Shown here one piece after another: positions 14,515-14,626 of a DNA stretch of 14,626 bases. A model generated the notes under the pieces. That model searched no databases. It was not told the origin of the DNA and worked only from the letters and a program-made list of their open reading frames with translations. The translations under genes and the position numbers were made by a program. Origin of the DNA: an uncultured Comamonadaceae bacterium (GTDB lineage: Bacteria > Pseudomonadota > Gammaproteobacteria > Burkholderiales > Burkholderiaceae); contig CAMLSD010000111.1 in the NCBI GenBank assembly GCA_946482595.1, positions 1-14,626 of the forward strand, in the 5' to 3' direction. Position 1 is the first letter of the stretch, and every line of letters starts with the position of its first letter.

Positions 14515-14626
14515 CCCATCCCTCTCCCGCAGGCGGGAGAGGGGGAAATCTGTTCCGCGATGAGCAGACGGCGCTGACCGTGAGGGCCGCCTTTGACCCC
14601 CTCGCCCCCGGGACCGGGGGAGAGGG
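14515..14626. repeat. Copy 2 of the ~111-bp intergenic repeat, reaching the window edge
   Basis: This is a direct repeat of 14351-14461 at an offset of 164-165 bases, with the same two hairpins (the second at 14599-14626). The 53 bases between copies begin with another GGGGGAGAGGGGG run. The last base of the window matches the last base of copy 1, so further units may continue outside. Confidence 0.8.

Noticed and set aside
14351..14626. Possible CRISPR array from the repeated palindromes
   Set aside because: Units are about 111 bp with only two copies and one 53-base gap. There is no 28-37 bp repeat/spacer rhythm and no cas gene.

Overview
This GC-rich window looks like chromosomal DNA of a betaproteobacterium, most likely Burkholderiales (Sphaerotilaceae/Comamonadaceae-like). 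The reasons are strong G/C third-position bias, the style of the intergenic repeats at both ends, and a leucine-degradation (liu) cluster with its closest resemblance to that order. No rRNA, tRNA, transposase or CRISPR array was seen. The lineage is inferred from gene content and style, not from a marker gene.

Left part (1-2056): the window opens with about 400 non-coding bases made of nested inverted repeats. A DUF1428 (YbaA-like) gene follows. Next is a two-gene module: an XRE-type helix-turn-helix protein and an AbiEii/AbiGii-type nucleotidyltransferase, overlapping by 8 bases. This has the form of a toxin-antitoxin pair. An exact 18-bp palindrome plus a second, degenerate copy sits just before the first gene and is a likely autoregulatory operator.

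Middle part (2057-7258): a minus-strand operon reads DUF2946 protein, then TonB-dependent receptor, then YcnI-like (DUF1775) periplasmic protein. It resembles the DUF2946-headed operons shown in Bordetella pertussis to be copper-regulated through a nascent-peptide switch. The leader protein here ends in RGPPAHS, close to the known RAPP arrest motif, but its cysteines are HDCC rather than CXXC. This is the most interesting feature of the window. A second TonB-dependent receptor with a histidine-containing plug is transcribed divergently from a shared 69-base gap.

Right part (7282-14305): a small exported DUF1161 protein and an AraC-family regulator lie on the minus strand. Divergent from the regulator is liuB-liuC-liuD-liuE, which encodes both methylcrotonyl-CoA carboxylase subunits, methylglutaconyl-CoA hydratase and HMG-CoA lyase. 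Together they convert 3-methylcrotonyl-CoA, from leucine or isovalerate, to acetyl-CoA and acetoacetate. The isovaleryl-CoA dehydrogenase gene (liuA) that often heads this operon is not in the window.

Right edge (14306-14626): non-coding, with two copies of a roughly 111-bp repeat, each holding two hairpins. The repeat runs to the window edge.
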